From Citrobacter sp. MGH106 (lineage in GTDB: Bacteria > Pseudomonadota > Gammaproteobacteria > Enterobacterales > Enterobacteriaceae): a stretch of 64,000 nucleotides of DNA. This document shows positions 25,734-35,689 of the stretch, in pieces. Position 1 is the stretch's first letter, and each line of letters opens with the position of its first letter. A program made the translations under genes and the position numbers. The stretch spans positions 744,001-808,000 of the forward strand of contig NZ_KQ089822.1 in the NCBI RefSeq assembly GCF_001037495.1, written 5' to 3'. Below the pieces are notes generated by a model. That model did no database searches, had not been told where the DNA came from, and saw nothing but the letters and a program-made list of their open reading frames with translations.

Positions 25734-27395
25734 TTACGCTGCCAGCAGTTCTTTTGCATTTGCCAGGGTATTGCGCGTCACTTCGCTACCGCCAAGCAAG
25801 CGGGCTAGCTCTTGCAGGCGCGCGCGTTTGTCGAGCGGTTGCATATGCGTTTCAGTCATCGCGCCGTCAGTTTCTTTGCTGACAAAGAAGTGTTGGTGGC
25901 CACAACCAGCAACCTGTGGGAGGTGTGTGACACACATAACCTGTGTTGATTCACCCAACTGGCGTAACATTTTCCCCACGACGGCGGCTGTAGGGCCGCT
26001 AATACCGACGTCAACTTCATCGAAAATCAGTGCCGGGGTTTCCATTTTACGCGCAGTGATGACCTGAATAGCCAGTGCGATACGTGACAGTTCCCCACCA
26101 GAAGCAACTTTCGCAATGGCCTGCATCGGTTGACCAGGGTTCGTGGTGACTTTAAATTCAACGCGATCGGCACCGTCTGCGCTCAGATGATGTTCATCAA
26201 ACTTTACATCAATACAAAAGAGGCCGTGCGGCATAGAGAGGGTATGCATACTTTCTGTAATCAGTTGCCCAAGCTCCTGAGCGTAATACAGCCGCTGCTG
26301 ATGCAGTGCTTTAGCTGTTTCCAGCGCTTGCTGGTGGTGATTGTTCACCGCCAGCGTTAAGGTTTCCAGCGAGTCGGCCTGATCGTCAAGCTGCTGTTGT
26401 TCATCCAGCAGAGACTGGTAAAACTGAGGAAGCGCTTCCGGTGCGACATGATGTTTGCGCGCCAGAGAGATTTGCTTAGAAATCCGCTGCTCAAGTTCGA
26501 ACAAACGGTTTGGGTCTAAATCCAGTCGGTCGCAGTAGTGGCGCAATTCGTCGCTGGCTTCGCTGAGCTGGATGGTGGCCTCTTCGAGCATGTCCAGAAT
26601 ACCGGAGAGCTTACTGTCCATTTCCGCCAGTTCGCCAACCAACTGCTTTGCTGTGTACAGTTGGCTTTGCAGGTTAATGTCTTCGCCATCTGCCATGATA
26701 GCCAGCGCCTGTTGGCTGGTGGTGAGTAATTGCCCGCTGTTAGCCAGACGCTTGTACTCTTCATCGATTTGTTCAAATTCACCCGCCTGAGGGTTAAATT
26801 CATTCAGCTCCTTTAACTGATACTGCAATAGCTCCGCACGGGCGGCGCGCTCCTGGCTTTGCTGCTGATGATGCGCCAGGTCACGGCAGCTCTGGTGCCA
26901 CAGCTGGTAGCGTGCAGCCATTTCCTGAGTCAGTGAGGCTTCATTGGCGTAGCCATCGAGCAGGAATTTTTGCTGCTCAGGTTTAGTCAGGAGCTGGTGT
27001 GCGTGCTGGCCATGGATTTGAATAAGCAGTTGGCCCAGTTCGCGAAGCTGTGACAGTGGAACTGCGGTGCCGTTGATAAAGCCGCGGGAGCGTCCGTCGC
27101 TGCTGATCACGCGGCGGAGCAAACACTCACGACCATCTTCAAGCTGGTTTTCCTCCAGCCAGCGCAGCGCCGCAGGTGTGTCTTTCAAAGAGAAGCGGGC
27201 ACACAGGTCGGCACGTGTGGCACCAGTGCGCACCATGTCGGCATCTGCACGCCCACCCAGGCACAAACCGAGGGCATCAATGGCAATGGACTTACCCGCC
27301 CCGGTCTCACCGGTGATGACGGTCATTCCGCTCTGGAAATCGATCTCAAGTTCACGAACGATAGCAAAATTGCTGATGGTCAGTTGTGCCAACAT
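25734..27395 (-). CDS. recN: DNA repair protein RecN
   Basis: A 553-aa SMC-like ATPase, the E. coli length. The N-terminal Walker A GETGAGKS is at residues 29-36. Coiled-coil arms span about 150-380. The C-terminal half has the ABC signature SGGELSR and Walker B FDEVDVG. RecN acts with RecA on double-strand breaks, holding sister chromosomes together. The ribosome site AGGAAAA precedes the ATG. Two LexA boxes about 27-70 nt upstream indicate strong SOS control. The C-terminal ending [10 protein letters not shown] is of the hydrophobic type recognised by ClpXP in E. coli RecN. Confidence 0.98.
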   Translation of the reverse strand: MLAQLTISNFAIVRELEIDFQSGMTVITGETGAGKSIAIDALGLCLGGRADADMVRTGATRADLCARFSLKDTPAALRWLEENQLEDGRECLLRRVISSDGRSRGFINGTAVPLSQLRELGQLLIQIHGQHAHQLLTKPEQQKFLLDGYANEASLTQEMAARYQLWHQSCRDLAHHQQQSQERAARAELLQYQLKELNEFNPQAGEFEQIDEEYKRLANSGQLLTTSQQALAIMADGEDINLQSQLYTAKQLVGELAEMDSKLSGILDMLEEATIQLSEASDELRHYCDRLDLDPNRLFELEQRISKQISLARKHHVAPEALPQFYQSLLDEQQQLDDQADSLETLTLAVNNHHQQALETAKALHQQRLYYAQELGQLITESMHTLSMPHGLFCIDVKFDEHHLSADGADRVEFKVTTNPGQPMQAIAKVASGGELSRIALAIQVITARKMETPALIFDEVDVGISGPTAAVVGKMLRQLGESTQVMCVTHLPQVAGCGHQHFFVSKETDGAMTETHMQPLDKRARLQELARLLGGSEVTRNTLANAKELLAA

Positions 27396-27421
27396 AGCTG
27401 TTTTCCTGTATGAAAAACCAT

Positions 27422-27463
27422 AACTGTAATTACATACAGTATAAACTGGTTTTTTATACAGTA
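27422..27463 (-). promoter_or_regulatory. Tandem LexA boxes of recN
   Basis: Two CTG-N10-CAG operators: 27422-27441 (AACTGTAATTACATACAGTA) and 27444-27463 (AACTGGTTTTTTATACAGTA), matching the paired operators known upstream of E. coli recN. Confidence 0.88.
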
Positions 27464-27480
27464 AAGAGGCTGGTGTTAAA

Positions 27481-28359
27481 TTAGAATAATTTTTTTGACC
27501 AACCCAGTTTCGTGCTTAATGTATTGAAATAGCTGTAATCTTTTGGGTGAATCAGGTTCAGGTGGTAATCACAACGACGAATCAATACGTCTTCACCTTC
27601 CTGTATAGGTAACGCAATCTGGCTGTCGCAGCTAATTTCCAGGTCATTCCGGCGATGGGAGAAGCGCAACCGAATTGTGCTGTTACTGTTAATCACCAGC
27701 GGGCGTGCCGACAATGTGTGCGGGAACATCGGTACCAGCGTAATGGCATCGAGCGATGGCGTCAGAATCGGACCGCCGGCGGAAAGCGAGTAGGCCGTTG
27801 AGCCGGTTGGCGTAGAAATAATGAGCCCGTCCGAGCGTTGGGAGAAGGCGAAGGTCTCATCGATATAGACCTCGAATTCGATCATGTGCGCGACTTTTCC
27901 AGGGTGCAGAACAACTTCGTTGATGGCGGTGCTGATGCGCTTTTGGCAATCCTGCTGGCAGACCTGGGCTTCAAGCAAAAAGCGCTTTTCACTGATGTAG
28001 TGGCCTTCCAGCACGTCGGCTAACTGTTGATGGGCGTTGTCCGGGTCAAGGTCTGTCAGAAAACCGAGGTTGCCACGGTTAATCCCGATAACCTTAATGT
28101 CATAGCGTGCCAGTGTGCGCGCAGCACCAAGCATATTACCATCGCCACCAACAACCACAGCGAGGTCCGCCTGTTGGCCTATCTCCGCCAGAGTGCCGGT
28201 TTTCACATTTTTCAGTTGGAGTTCGTGGGCGATTTGTTGCTCCACGATAACCTCATAACCTTTCGTGCACAGCCAGCGGTAGAGCATTTCATGTGTCGTC
28301 AGTGCAGTGGGGTGACGTGGATGCCCCACAATGCCAATACACTTGAAATGTTTGTTCAT
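27481..28359 (-). CDS. nadK: NAD kinase
   Basis: A 292-aa protein, same as E. coli, starting at [16 protein letters not shown]; a longer in-frame extension exists but has no family support. The catalytic GGDGN loop is at residues 71-75, and the substrate motif [16 protein letters not shown] is present as [15 protein letters not shown]. It phosphorylates NAD+ to NADP+ with ATP and is the main cytosolic source of NADP. It is divergent from grpE and lies just upstream of recN on the same strand. Confidence 0.97.
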   Translation of the reverse strand: MNKHFKCIGIVGHPRHPTALTTHEMLYRWLCTKGYEVIVEQQIAHELQLKNVKTGTLAEIGQQADLAVVVGGDGNMLGAARTLARYDIKVIGINRGNLGFLTDLDPDNAHQQLADVLEGHYISEKRFLLEAQVCQQDCQKRISTAINEVVLHPGKVAHMIEFEVYIDETFAFSQRSDGLIISTPTGSTAYSLSAGGPILTPSLDAITLVPMFPHTLSARPLVINSNSTIRLRFSHRRNDLEISCDSQIALPIQEGEDVLIRRCDYHLNLIHPKDYSYFNTLSTKLGWSKKLF

Positions 28360-28407
28360 TTTCTCGAGGTCCTTGTAGCGAAGATTAGTGACAATGTGAG
28401 TACTTCC

Positions 28408-28435
28408 CTTGAATCCCTGAATCTGATCCCCATAA
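28408..28435 (+). promoter_or_regulatory. Sigma-32 heat-shock promoter of grpE
   Basis: CTTGAAT (-35) and CCCCATAA (-10) separated by about 13-14 nt match the RpoH consensus and the known E. coli grpE promoter. It lies about 47 nt before the ATG, inside the divergent region with nadK. Confidence 0.85.
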
Positions 28436-28481
28436 TAAGCCAAGTTAGCGAGATGAATGCGAAAAAAACGCGGAGAAATTC

Positions 28482-29075
28482 ATGAGTAGTAAAGAACAGA
28501 AAACGCCTGAGGGGCAAGCCCCGGAAGAAATTATCATGGATCAGCACGAAGAAGTTGAGGCGGTTGAACCAGACGCTTCTGCTGAGCAGGTGGATCCGCG
28601 CGACGAAAAAATTGCGAATCTGGAAGCTCAGCTTGCCGAGGCCGAAACGCGTGAGCGTGACAGCGTGTTGCGTATCAAAGCTGAAATGGAAAACCTGCGT
28701 CGTCGTACCGAACTGGACGTAGAAAAGGCGCATAAGTTCGCGCTGGAAAAATTCGTCAACGAACTGCTGCCGGTGCTGGATAGCCTGGATCGTGCGCTGG
28801 AAGTGGCGAACAAAGACAGCGATTCCATGACGGCGATGGTTGAAGGTATTGAGCTGACCCGTAAGTCGATGCTGGATGTCGTAGCGAAGTTTGGTGTGCA
28901 GGTGGTTGCGGATATTGATGTGCCGATGGACCCGAACGTGCATCAGGCTATTGCAATGGTTGAGTCTGACGAAGTGGCTGCCGGTAATGTACTGATGGTG
29001 ATGCAGAAGGGTTATACCCTGAACGGACGTACCATTCGTGCAGCGATGGTGTCTGTGGCAAAAGCCAAAGGCTAA
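28482..29075 (+). CDS. grpE: Nucleotide exchange factor GrpE
   Basis: A 197-aa protein. Acidic disordered N-terminus ([18 protein letters not shown]), a long coiled-coil helix (about 40-135), and the C-terminal beta domain ending in [19 protein letters not shown]. It releases ADP from DnaK and dimerises through the helix. GCGGAG is the ribosome site before the ATG. Expression is expected to be heat-inducible through the sigma-32 promoter upstream. Confidence 0.98.
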   Translation: MSSKEQKTPEGQAPEEIIMDQHEEVEAVEPDASAEQVDPRDEKIANLEAQLAEAETRERDSVLRIKAEMENLRRRTELDVEKAHKFALEKFVNELLPVLDSLDRALEVANKDSDSMTAMVEGIELTRKSMLDVVAKFGVQVVADIDVPMDPNVHQAIAMVESDEVAAGNVLMVMQKGYTLNGRTIRAAMVSVAKAKG

Positions 29076-29087
29076 CCAGCCTGTAGT

Positions 29088-29120
29088 GCCGGGTAATGCA
29101 GATGTTTTACCCGGCCTACA
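29088..29120. repeat. REP-like palindrome between grpE and corB
   Basis: GCCGGGTAA ... TTACCCGGC with the flanking CTAC/GTAG typical of enterobacterial REP units. It sits between convergent genes and can form a hairpin in either transcript. Confidence 0.75.
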
Positions 29121-29129
29121 ATCATCTTC

Positions 29130-30416
29130 CTAGTCTCCCACGCTCTCGCGCAGCGGTTTTACCGGTAATACCTGTACCTGCTTAATCATATTGTCCTGCA
29201 CGTCGAGAATATCGATATCGTACTGACCAATGCGCACTCGCGTACCGGCAATCGGGATCTCTTCCAGCGCTTCAAGAATAATGCCGTTCACCGTTCTCGC
29301 GTCATCTTCCGGTAAGTGCCAGTTAAAGGCTTTGTTGATTTCACGAACGTTGGCGCTGCCGTCAATAATCACTGAACCGTCATTCTGCGGCGTGACTTCC
29401 TCTGCAAGCGTTGGTGACATTGAGGTGGTGAAGTCGCCGACAATCTCTTCCAGAATATCTTCGACCGTGACCAGTCCCTGAATATCACCATATTCGTTGA
29501 CCACCAGACCCACCTTCTTTTTATTACGCTGAAATTTAATCAACTGGGTGCTGAGCGGTGTGCCTTCCGGGACGAAATAGATTTCGTCGGCGGCGCGTAG
29601 CATAGTCTCTTTGGTAAACTCTTTTTTCTCGGCCATCAGGCGCCAGGCTTCACGTACGCGCAGCATGCTGATGGCGTCGTCCAGCGAGTCACGGTACAGC
29701 ACAATGCGACCGTGCGGGGAGTGCGACAACTGGCGCACGATTGATTTCCAGTCATCGTTAATATCAATACCGATAATTTCGTTGCGCGGTACCATGATGT
29801 CGTCAACGCTGACTTTTTCCAGATCCAGCACTGACAGCAGCATATCCTGGTTACGGCGAGAGATTTGCGAGCGCGATTCATTCACCAGGGTACGAAGTTC
29901 ATCTTTACTCAGCGAACCGCTCACCACGATATCCGTTTTAATGCCCATCAGGCGCATCAGCAGACGCGTGATGGTATTAAGCAACCAGACCAGTGGCATC
30001 ATCAGTATTTGCAATGGGGCAAGCAATACGCTGCTGGGATAGGCGACCTTTTCCGGGTACAGCGCGGCAATAGTTTTCGGCAACACTTCGGCAAACACCA
30101 GCACGACGAAAGTCAGAACACCGGTGGCAATCGCCACACCCGCATCGCCATACAGGCGCATACCGACAATGGTACCGAGCGCCGAGGCCAGGATATTTAC
30201 CAGGTTATTACCGATGAGCACCAGGCTTATCAGGCGGTCTGGCTTACGAAGTAATTTTTCAACGCGTTTTGCCTGACGGTTACCCTGTTTTGCCCGGTGA
30301 CGTAGACGGTAGCGGTTCAGGGTCATCATTCCGGTTTCAGAGCCGGAAAAGTAGGCAGAAATAACCACCATGATGAGAAGAGTGACAATGAGCGTGGTGG
30401 TGGAGATATGTTCCAC
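29130..30416 (-). CDS. corB: CorB (YfjD) CNNM-type membrane protein
   Basis: A 428-aa protein, E. coli YfjD length and sequence pattern. The N-terminal DUF21/CNNM membrane domain has four helices, with the SGSETGMM and LIGNNLVNILASALG motifs. Paired CBS domains lie at about 200-330 (SVDDIMVPRNEIIGIDI; VNEYGDIQGLVTVEDILEEI). A CorC-HlyC domain closes the protein. The family transports or regulates Mg2+ (and Co2+). ypjD follows upstream on the same strand. No separate promoter stands out. Confidence 0.95.
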   Translation of the reverse strand: MEHISTTTLIVTLLIMVVISAYFSGSETGMMTLNRYRLRHRAKQGNRQAKRVEKLLRKPDRLISLVLIGNNLVNILASALGTIVGMRLYGDAGVAIATGVLTFVVLVFAEVLPKTIAALYPEKVAYPSSVLLAPLQILMMPLVWLLNTITRLLMRLMGIKTDIVVSGSLSKDELRTLVNESRSQISRRNQDMLLSVLDLEKVSVDDIMVPRNEIIGIDINDDWKSIVRQLSHSPHGRIVLYRDSLDDAISMLRVREAWRLMAEKKEFTKETMLRAADEIYFVPEGTPLSTQLIKFQRNKKKVGLVVNEYGDIQGLVTVEDILEEIVGDFTTSMSPTLAEEVTPQNDGSVIIDGSANVREINKAFNWHLPEDDARTVNGIILEALEEIPIAGTRVRIGQYDIDILDVQDNMIKQVQVLPVKPLRESVGD

Positions 30417-30434
30417 GTAGGGTTCCTTAAAGAC

Positions 30435-31226
30435 TTAACTCACAAGCTGCTGCAGTATGCGGCTGCCGAAATAGGCCAGCGTCAGAATGCCTGCGCCCGC
30501 GACGTTAAACCACACGACACGACGTCCGCGCCAGCCCTCATGGTAATGCCCCCACAGCAGAACGATATAGACAAACCATGCCACGATAGAGAGAACGGCT
30601 TTATCTATATTTTCCGTACTGAACAGATTATGCATGTAAAACAGGCCAGTACACAGGGTCAGCGTCAACAGAACTACGCCTATCTGGGTGATATGAAACA
30701 TTTTACGTTCAATGCTCATCAACGGCGGCATTTCGTTGTTGAAAGCCAGTTTTTTGTTTTTGAGCTGATAATCGATCCACGCCAACTGCAGTGCATACAG
30801 TGCGGCAATGATTAACGTTGCATAAGATAATAGCGACAGTCCGATATGGATCATCATACCCGGCGTGGCTTCGAGATGGGTGATGTACTCGTTGGGCATA
30901 AACGTGGCGCATGCCAGATTGATCAATGCGAAGGCATAAACAATCGGCAGCAATAGCCAACCACGATTGCGTGAGGCTACGATGGTCATTACGGTACAAA
31001 TCATCAGGCTGACCAGTGAACCAACGTTCAGCAGGCTCAGGTTTTGTCCGCTTTCGCCTCCGGGCAGAATACGAGCTTCCAGGGCAAAAGCGTGGCATAC
31101 CAGTGCGATAACCGCCGAAAGAATAGCCATGCGCCGCCAGCCGCTGTTTTTCTGCAGCAGGGCGGGAACGATCAGCGCGAGGCTGATGGAATAGGCGACA
31201 AGGGCGAACAGAGCAAAAACGGGCAT
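30435..31226 (-). CDS. ypjD: Inner membrane protein YpjD (cytochrome c assembly-like)
   Basis: A 263-aa protein starting MPVFALFALVAYSISLAL, matching E. coli YpjD in length. About eight membrane helices make the CcmC/CcsA-like fold; the WGHYHEGWRGRRVVWFN loop resembles the heme-handling segment of that family. Its role in enterobacteria is not settled. It ends 18 nt before the corB start, so the two are co-transcribed. It is divergent from ffh. Confidence 0.9.
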   Translation of the reverse strand: MPVFALFALVAYSISLALIVPALLQKNSGWRRMAILSAVIALVCHAFALEARILPGGESGQNLSLLNVGSLVSLMICTVMTIVASRNRGWLLLPIVYAFALINLACATFMPNEYITHLEATPGMMIHIGLSLLSYATLIIAALYALQLAWIDYQLKNKKLAFNNEMPPLMSIERKMFHITQIGVVLLTLTLCTGLFYMHNLFSTENIDKAVLSIVAWFVYIVLLWGHYHEGWRGRRVVWFNVAGAGILTLAYFGSRILQQLVS

Positions 31227-31392
31227 ATATGTGTCGACAGTTTGGCCAGTGATAAAGAAAAGCAGTATAGCGTTACGTGACCGCTGCTCCAACCGTTGCA
31301 TAACAACAAAGGCGGCTTCATGTTATACTGCGACAAATTTCTGTTGATGTGTCGCTGTCGCGACCGACCGTTTCCACCCCAGGCGAGAGACA

Positions 31393-32754
31393 ATGTTTGA
31401 TAATTTAACCGATCGTTTGTCGCGCACGCTGCGCAATATCAGTGGCCGTGGACGCCTTACTGAAGACAACGTTAAAGAAACGCTGCGCGAAGTGCGCATG
31501 GCGCTGCTGGAGGCTGACGTTGCGCTGCCGGTAGTGCGTGAGTTTATCAATCGCGTAAAAGAGAAAGCGGTTGGTCATGAAGTTAACAAAAGCCTGACGC
31601 CAGGGCAGGAGTTCGTCAAGATTGTCCGTAACGAACTGGTTGCGGCAATGGGCGAAGAAAACCAGACGTTGAATCTGGCTGCGCAACCTCCGGCCGTCGT
31701 TCTGATGGCGGGTTTGCAAGGTGCGGGTAAAACAACCAGCGTCGGTAAACTGGGTAAATTCCTGCGCGAGAAGCACAAGAAGAAAGTGCTGGTCGTATCC
31801 GCTGACGTATATCGCCCGGCGGCGATCAAGCAGCTGGAAACGCTGGCCGAGCAGGTCGGTGTGGACTTCTTCCCGTCTGATGTTGGTCAGAAGCCGGTTG
31901 ATATCGTTAACGCCGCGCTGAAAGAAGCCAAACTCAAGTTCTACGACGTGTTGCTGGTGGATACCGCTGGTCGTTTACACGTTGACGAAGCCATGATGGA
32001 CGAAATCAAACAGGTCCACGCGTCTATCAATCCGGTAGAAACGCTGTTTGTTGTCGATGCCATGACTGGTCAGGACGCCGCGAATACCGCAAAAGCTTTT
32101 AACGAAGCACTGCCGTTAACCGGTGTGGTTCTGACTAAAGTCGATGGTGATGCCCGTGGCGGTGCTGCGCTTTCTATTCGTCATATCACCGGTAAGCCGA
32201 TTAAATTCCTCGGTGTGGGTGAAAAAACAGAAGCGCTGGAGCCGTTCCATCCGGATCGTATTGCTTCGCGTATTCTCGGTATGGGCGATGTGTTGTCGCT
32301 TATTGAAGATATTGAGAGCAAGGTTGACCGCGCGCAGGCTGAAAAGCTGGCGACCAAGCTGAAGAAGGGCGACGGTTTCGACCTGAACGACTTCTTAGAG
32401 CAGCTTAAACAGATGAAAAACATGGGCGGTATGGCAAGCCTGATGGGCAAGCTGCCGGGTATGGGTCAGATTCCTGACAACGTGAAATCGCAGATGGACG
32501 ATAAAGTGCTGGTGCGTATGGAAGCCATCATCAACTCAATGACGATGAAAGAACGCGCCAAGCCGGAAATTATCAAAGGTTCTCGCAAACGCCGTATCGC
32601 ACTGGGCTGTGGTATGCAGGTACAGGATGTTAACCGTCTTCTGAAACAGTTCGACGACATGCAGCGCATGATGAAGAAAATGAAGAAGGGCGGAATGGCG
32701 AAGATGATGCGGAATATGAAGGGCATGATGCCGCCAGGCTTCCCTGGTAGATAA
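31393..32754 (+). CDS. ffh: Signal recognition particle protein Ffh
   Basis: A 453-aa SRP54 GTPase. N domain 1-90; G1 GLQGAGKT at 107-114; DTAGR and TKVDGDARGG motifs in the G domain. The M domain from about 330 has the methionine-rich RNA- and signal-binding helices (MKNMGGMASLMGKLPGMG, and a Met/Lys-rich C-terminus). With 4.5S RNA it targets inner-membrane proteins to FtsY and SecYEG. It precedes the rpsP operon but is separated from it by a 312-bp gap with its own structure. Confidence 0.98.
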   Translation: MFDNLTDRLSRTLRNISGRGRLTEDNVKETLREVRMALLEADVALPVVREFINRVKEKAVGHEVNKSLTPGQEFVKIVRNELVAAMGEENQTLNLAAQPPAVVLMAGLQGAGKTTSVGKLGKFLREKHKKKVLVVSADVYRPAAIKQLETLAEQVGVDFFPSDVGQKPVDIVNAALKEAKLKFYDVLLVDTAGRLHVDEAMMDEIKQVHASINPVETLFVVDAMTGQDAANTAKAFNEALPLTGVVLTKVDGDARGGAALSIRHITGKPIKFLGVGEKTEALEPFHPDRIASRILGMGDVLSLIEDIESKVDRAQAEKLATKLKKGDGFDLNDFLEQLKQMKNMGGMASLMGKLPGMGQIPDNVKSQMDDKVLVRMEAIINSMTMKERAKPEIIKGSRKRRIALGCGMQVQDVNRLLKQFDDMQRMMKKMKKGGMAKMMRNMKGMMPPGFPGR

Positions 32755-32776
32755 ATATATCGGGCTACCTTATTTG

Positions 32777-32921
32777 CCATTTTGACGCCGGAGTGTGCTC
32801 AACAAAACACTATAGTGTTTTGAACGCACTTCAGGGCGGCCCGCAGGGCGAGCGGAGCGAGTAAATGCTCACGAACTGCGTGTACGCTCCGCTTTCTGCG
32901 CGCACGCCGACGTCAAACTGG
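32777..32921. repeat. 145-bp imperfect inverted-repeat element between ffh and rpsP
   Basis: Outer arms 32777-32798 and 32900-32921 pair at 18 of 22 positions. Inside lie a perfect 20-bp palindrome at 32803-32822 (CAAAACACTATAGTGTTTTG) and a second stem, 32852-32859 with 32885-32892 (GCGGAGCG / CGCTCCGC). Together they can fold as a three-way junction in RNA or as a cruciform. No coding frame is likely. The remaining flanking bases up to the terminator at 33012 show nothing I can name. Confidence 0.7.
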
Positions 32922-33006
32922 CTGCAACGGTAACGCCCTGGCATAAAGCTTCATCACATGCTGATTGCTTTTTTCCCAGAAATCAGTAAAATTTTCGGGC
33001 TTTTAA

Positions 33007-33315
<309 letters not shown>

Positions 33316-33333
33316 TCTGTCACGGTGGTCATG

Positions 33334-33882
33334 ATGAGCAAGCAACTCGCCGCACAGGCACCCGTGGAACCCATCGTTTTGGGTAAAATGGGGTCTTCTT
33401 ACGGTATCCGTGGTTGGCTCAGAGTGTTTTCTTCCACTGAAGACGCCGAAAGCATTTTTGACTATCAGCCCTGGTTTATCCAGAAGGCGGGTCAGTGGCA
33501 GCAAGTACAGCTGGAAAGCTGGAAGCACCACAATCAGGATCTGATCATCAAGCTGAAAGGCGTTGACGATCGTGATTCGGCGAATCTACTGACGAATTGC
33601 GAAATTGTCGTAGATTCCTCGCAGTTGCCAGCGCTGGAAGATGGTTCTTACTACTGGAAAGACCTTATGGGCTGTCAGGTAGTGACCACTGAAGGCTACG
33701 ATCTCGGTAAAGTCGTCGATATGATGGAAACCGGATCGAATGACGTAATCGTCATTAAGGCAAACCTGAAAGATGCGTTTGGTATCAAGGAACGTTTAGT
33801 ACCGTTCCTCGATGGGCAGGTTATCAAGAAAGTCGATCTCGCTACTCGTACTATCGAAGTAGATTGGGATCCTGGTTTTTAA
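33334..33882 (+). CDS. rimM: Ribosome maturation factor RimM
   Basis: A 182-aa protein starting [20 protein letters not shown]. The N-terminal RimM fold has [17 protein letters not shown]; the C-terminal PRC-barrel has [17 protein letters not shown] and [12 protein letters not shown]. It binds S19 in the 30S head and assists 16S maturation. It starts 18 nt after rpsP; the alternative ATG/GTG codons at 33325-33333 lie within the ribosome-site region. Confidence 0.97.
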   Translation: MSKQLAAQAPVEPIVLGKMGSSYGIRGWLRVFSSTEDAESIFDYQPWFIQKAGQWQQVQLESWKHHNQDLIIKLKGVDDRDSANLLTNCEIVVDSSQLPALEDGSYYWKDLMGCQVVTTEGYDLGKVVDMMETGSNDVIVIKANLKDAFGIKERLVPFLDGQVIKKVDLATRTIEVDWDPGF

Positions 33883-33926
33883 ACCACCGGATAAACGGTA
33901 AAAGTCGGCGTTATGGGGATTGGCTT

Positions 33927-34694
33927 GTGTTTATAGGTATCGTTAGCCTGTTTCCAGAAATGTTCCGCGCAATTACCGATTACGGGGTAACTGGCCGGGC
34001 AGTAAAAAATGGTCTGCTGAACATCCAGAGCTGGAGTCCTCGTGACTTTACTCATGACCGACACCGTACCGTGGACGATCGTCCTTACGGCGGCGGACCG
34101 GGGATGTTAATGATGGTGCAACCTTTACGGGACGCCATTCATGCAGCAAAAGCTGCGGCTGGTGAAGGCGCAAAGGTGATTTATCTGTCACCTCAGGGAC
34201 GCAAGCTTGATCAAGCGGGCGTTAGCGAACTGGCCACGAATCAGAAGCTGATTCTGGTGTGTGGTCGCTATGAAGGAATAGATGAGCGCGTGATTCAAAC
34301 CGAAATTGATGAAGAATGGTCAATCGGCGATTACGTTCTCAGCGGTGGTGAGTTACCAGCAATGACGCTGATCGACTCCGTTTCCCGGTTTATTCCGGGA
34401 GTTCTGGGTCATGAAGCATCAGCAATCGAAGATTCGTTTGCTGACGGGTTGCTGGACTGCCCACACTATACCCGACCTGAAGTGTTAGAACAGATGGAAG
34501 TACCGGCAGTGTTACTGTCGGGGAACCACGCTGAGATACGTCGCTGGCGTTTGAAACAGTCGCTGGGCCGGACCTGGCTTAGAAGACCTGAACTTCTGGA
34601 AAACCTGGCTCTGACTGAAGAGCAAGCAAGGTTGCTGGCGGAGTTCAAAAAGGAACACGCACAACAGCAACATAAACATGATGGGCAGGCGTAA
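33927..34694 (+). CDS. trmD: tRNA (guanine-37-N1) methyltransferase TrmD
   Basis: A 255-aa protein from the GTG at 33927 ([13 protein letters not shown]), the E. coli length; GGGGAT sits 6 nt before it. Upstream in-frame ATGs would add non-conserved residues. SPOUT knot motifs are [13 protein letters not shown] and [11 protein letters not shown], with the GGGPGM loop and the catalytic Asp in [11 protein letters not shown]. It makes m1G37 using S-adenosylmethionine and keeps the reading frame. It is encoded between rimM and rplS, as in E. coli. Confidence 0.97.
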   Translation: MFIGIVSLFPEMFRAITDYGVTGRAVKNGLLNIQSWSPRDFTHDRHRTVDDRPYGGGPGMLMMVQPLRDAIHAAKAAAGEGAKVIYLSPQGRKLDQAGVSELATNQKLILVCGRYEGIDERVIQTEIDEEWSIGDYVLSGGELPAMTLIDSVSRFIPGVLGHEASAIEDSFADGLLDCPHYTRPEVLEQMEVPAVLLSGNHAEIRRWRLKQSLGRTWLRRPELLENLALTEEQARLLAEFKKEHAQQQHKHDGQA

Positions 34695-34730
34695 GCCCCC
34701 AATATCAGTTTACCCAGGATAAGAGATTAA

Positions 34731-35081
<351 letters not shown>

Positions 35082-35110
35082 GATATCGCTCAGGCGACAT
35101 CCTGACAGAA

Positions 35111-35142
35111 GGGGCTGGCCAATTGGCTGGCCCCTTTTTTTA
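35111..35142 (+). terminator. Terminator of the rpsP-rplS operon
   Basis: Stem GGGGC ... GCCCC enclosing a GCCAATTGGC palindrome, followed by a run of seven or more T. Confidence 0.92.
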
Positions 35143-35215
35143 TATCGTTGAAACTCACATTGTTAACCATTAGTTCATAAATCATTTACAATGACTCTTC
35201 GTTGCCGGAGGAACA

Positions 35216-35626
35216 GTGGCTATTGGTGTAACTTCTCAGTCAATTAATCAACGATACGCGGCATGGTTTGCGTTGTTTGCGATCCTGTTGATCGTCGTTG
35301 CGCCGCTGATTTCTGTCTCTTTGCAACAAGATCCCATGAGCACTATGCCGGGTATGCACCATGACATGAGCATGATGGCGGAGCACGCTGAAACTCATTC
35401 GAGTGCAGCACCGATGACGATGCCTGTCGATCACGGAGAAGCGTGCGGCTATTGTGTCCTGTTGGCTCATGTCCCCGGGCTGATACTGGCGCTGGTGATC
35501 CTGCTGTGTGGTGTGTTACTTATTCAGAAAAAAATGCCGTTGCATCCTACAGCGACATTCTGGCACTTTTTCCCCTGGCTTTATCCCGATACCCGTGCGC
35601 CGCCGCGCAGGCCTGCTTTTTCCTGA
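35216..35626 (+). CDS. DUF2946 family protein, Met/His-rich
   Basis: A 136-aa protein read from the GTG at 35216, which has a near-perfect GGAGGAACA upstream. Two membrane segments (about 15-37 and 88-106) flank a periplasmic-type loop rich in Met and His (MSTMPGMHHDMSMMAEHAET) followed by CGYC. That pattern is DUF2946, whose members often sit beside TonB receptors, copper proteins or PepSY proteins. It lies 63 nt before a PepSY gene on the same strand, so both probably form one operon. I infer metal (copper or iron) or heme handling at the envelope. E. coli K-12 has neither gene at this site. Confidence 0.75.
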   Translation: MAIGVTSQSINQRYAAWFALFAILLIVVAPLISVSLQQDPMSTMPGMHHDMSMMAEHAETHSSAAPMTMPVDHGEACGYCVLLAHVPGLILALVILLCGVLLIQKKMPLHPTATFWHFFPWLYPDTRAPPRRPAFS

Positions 35627-35689
35627 TTCTAACAATACGTTTGTACGCATAAGCGCTACGACACTCTTTTGCTTTTTCTAAGGAAAAGT

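Noticed and set aside
28356..28943. 195-aa frame opposite grpE
   Set aside because: Mirror frame of a highly conserved gene, rich in His/Arg/Phe with no ribosome site; not a gene.
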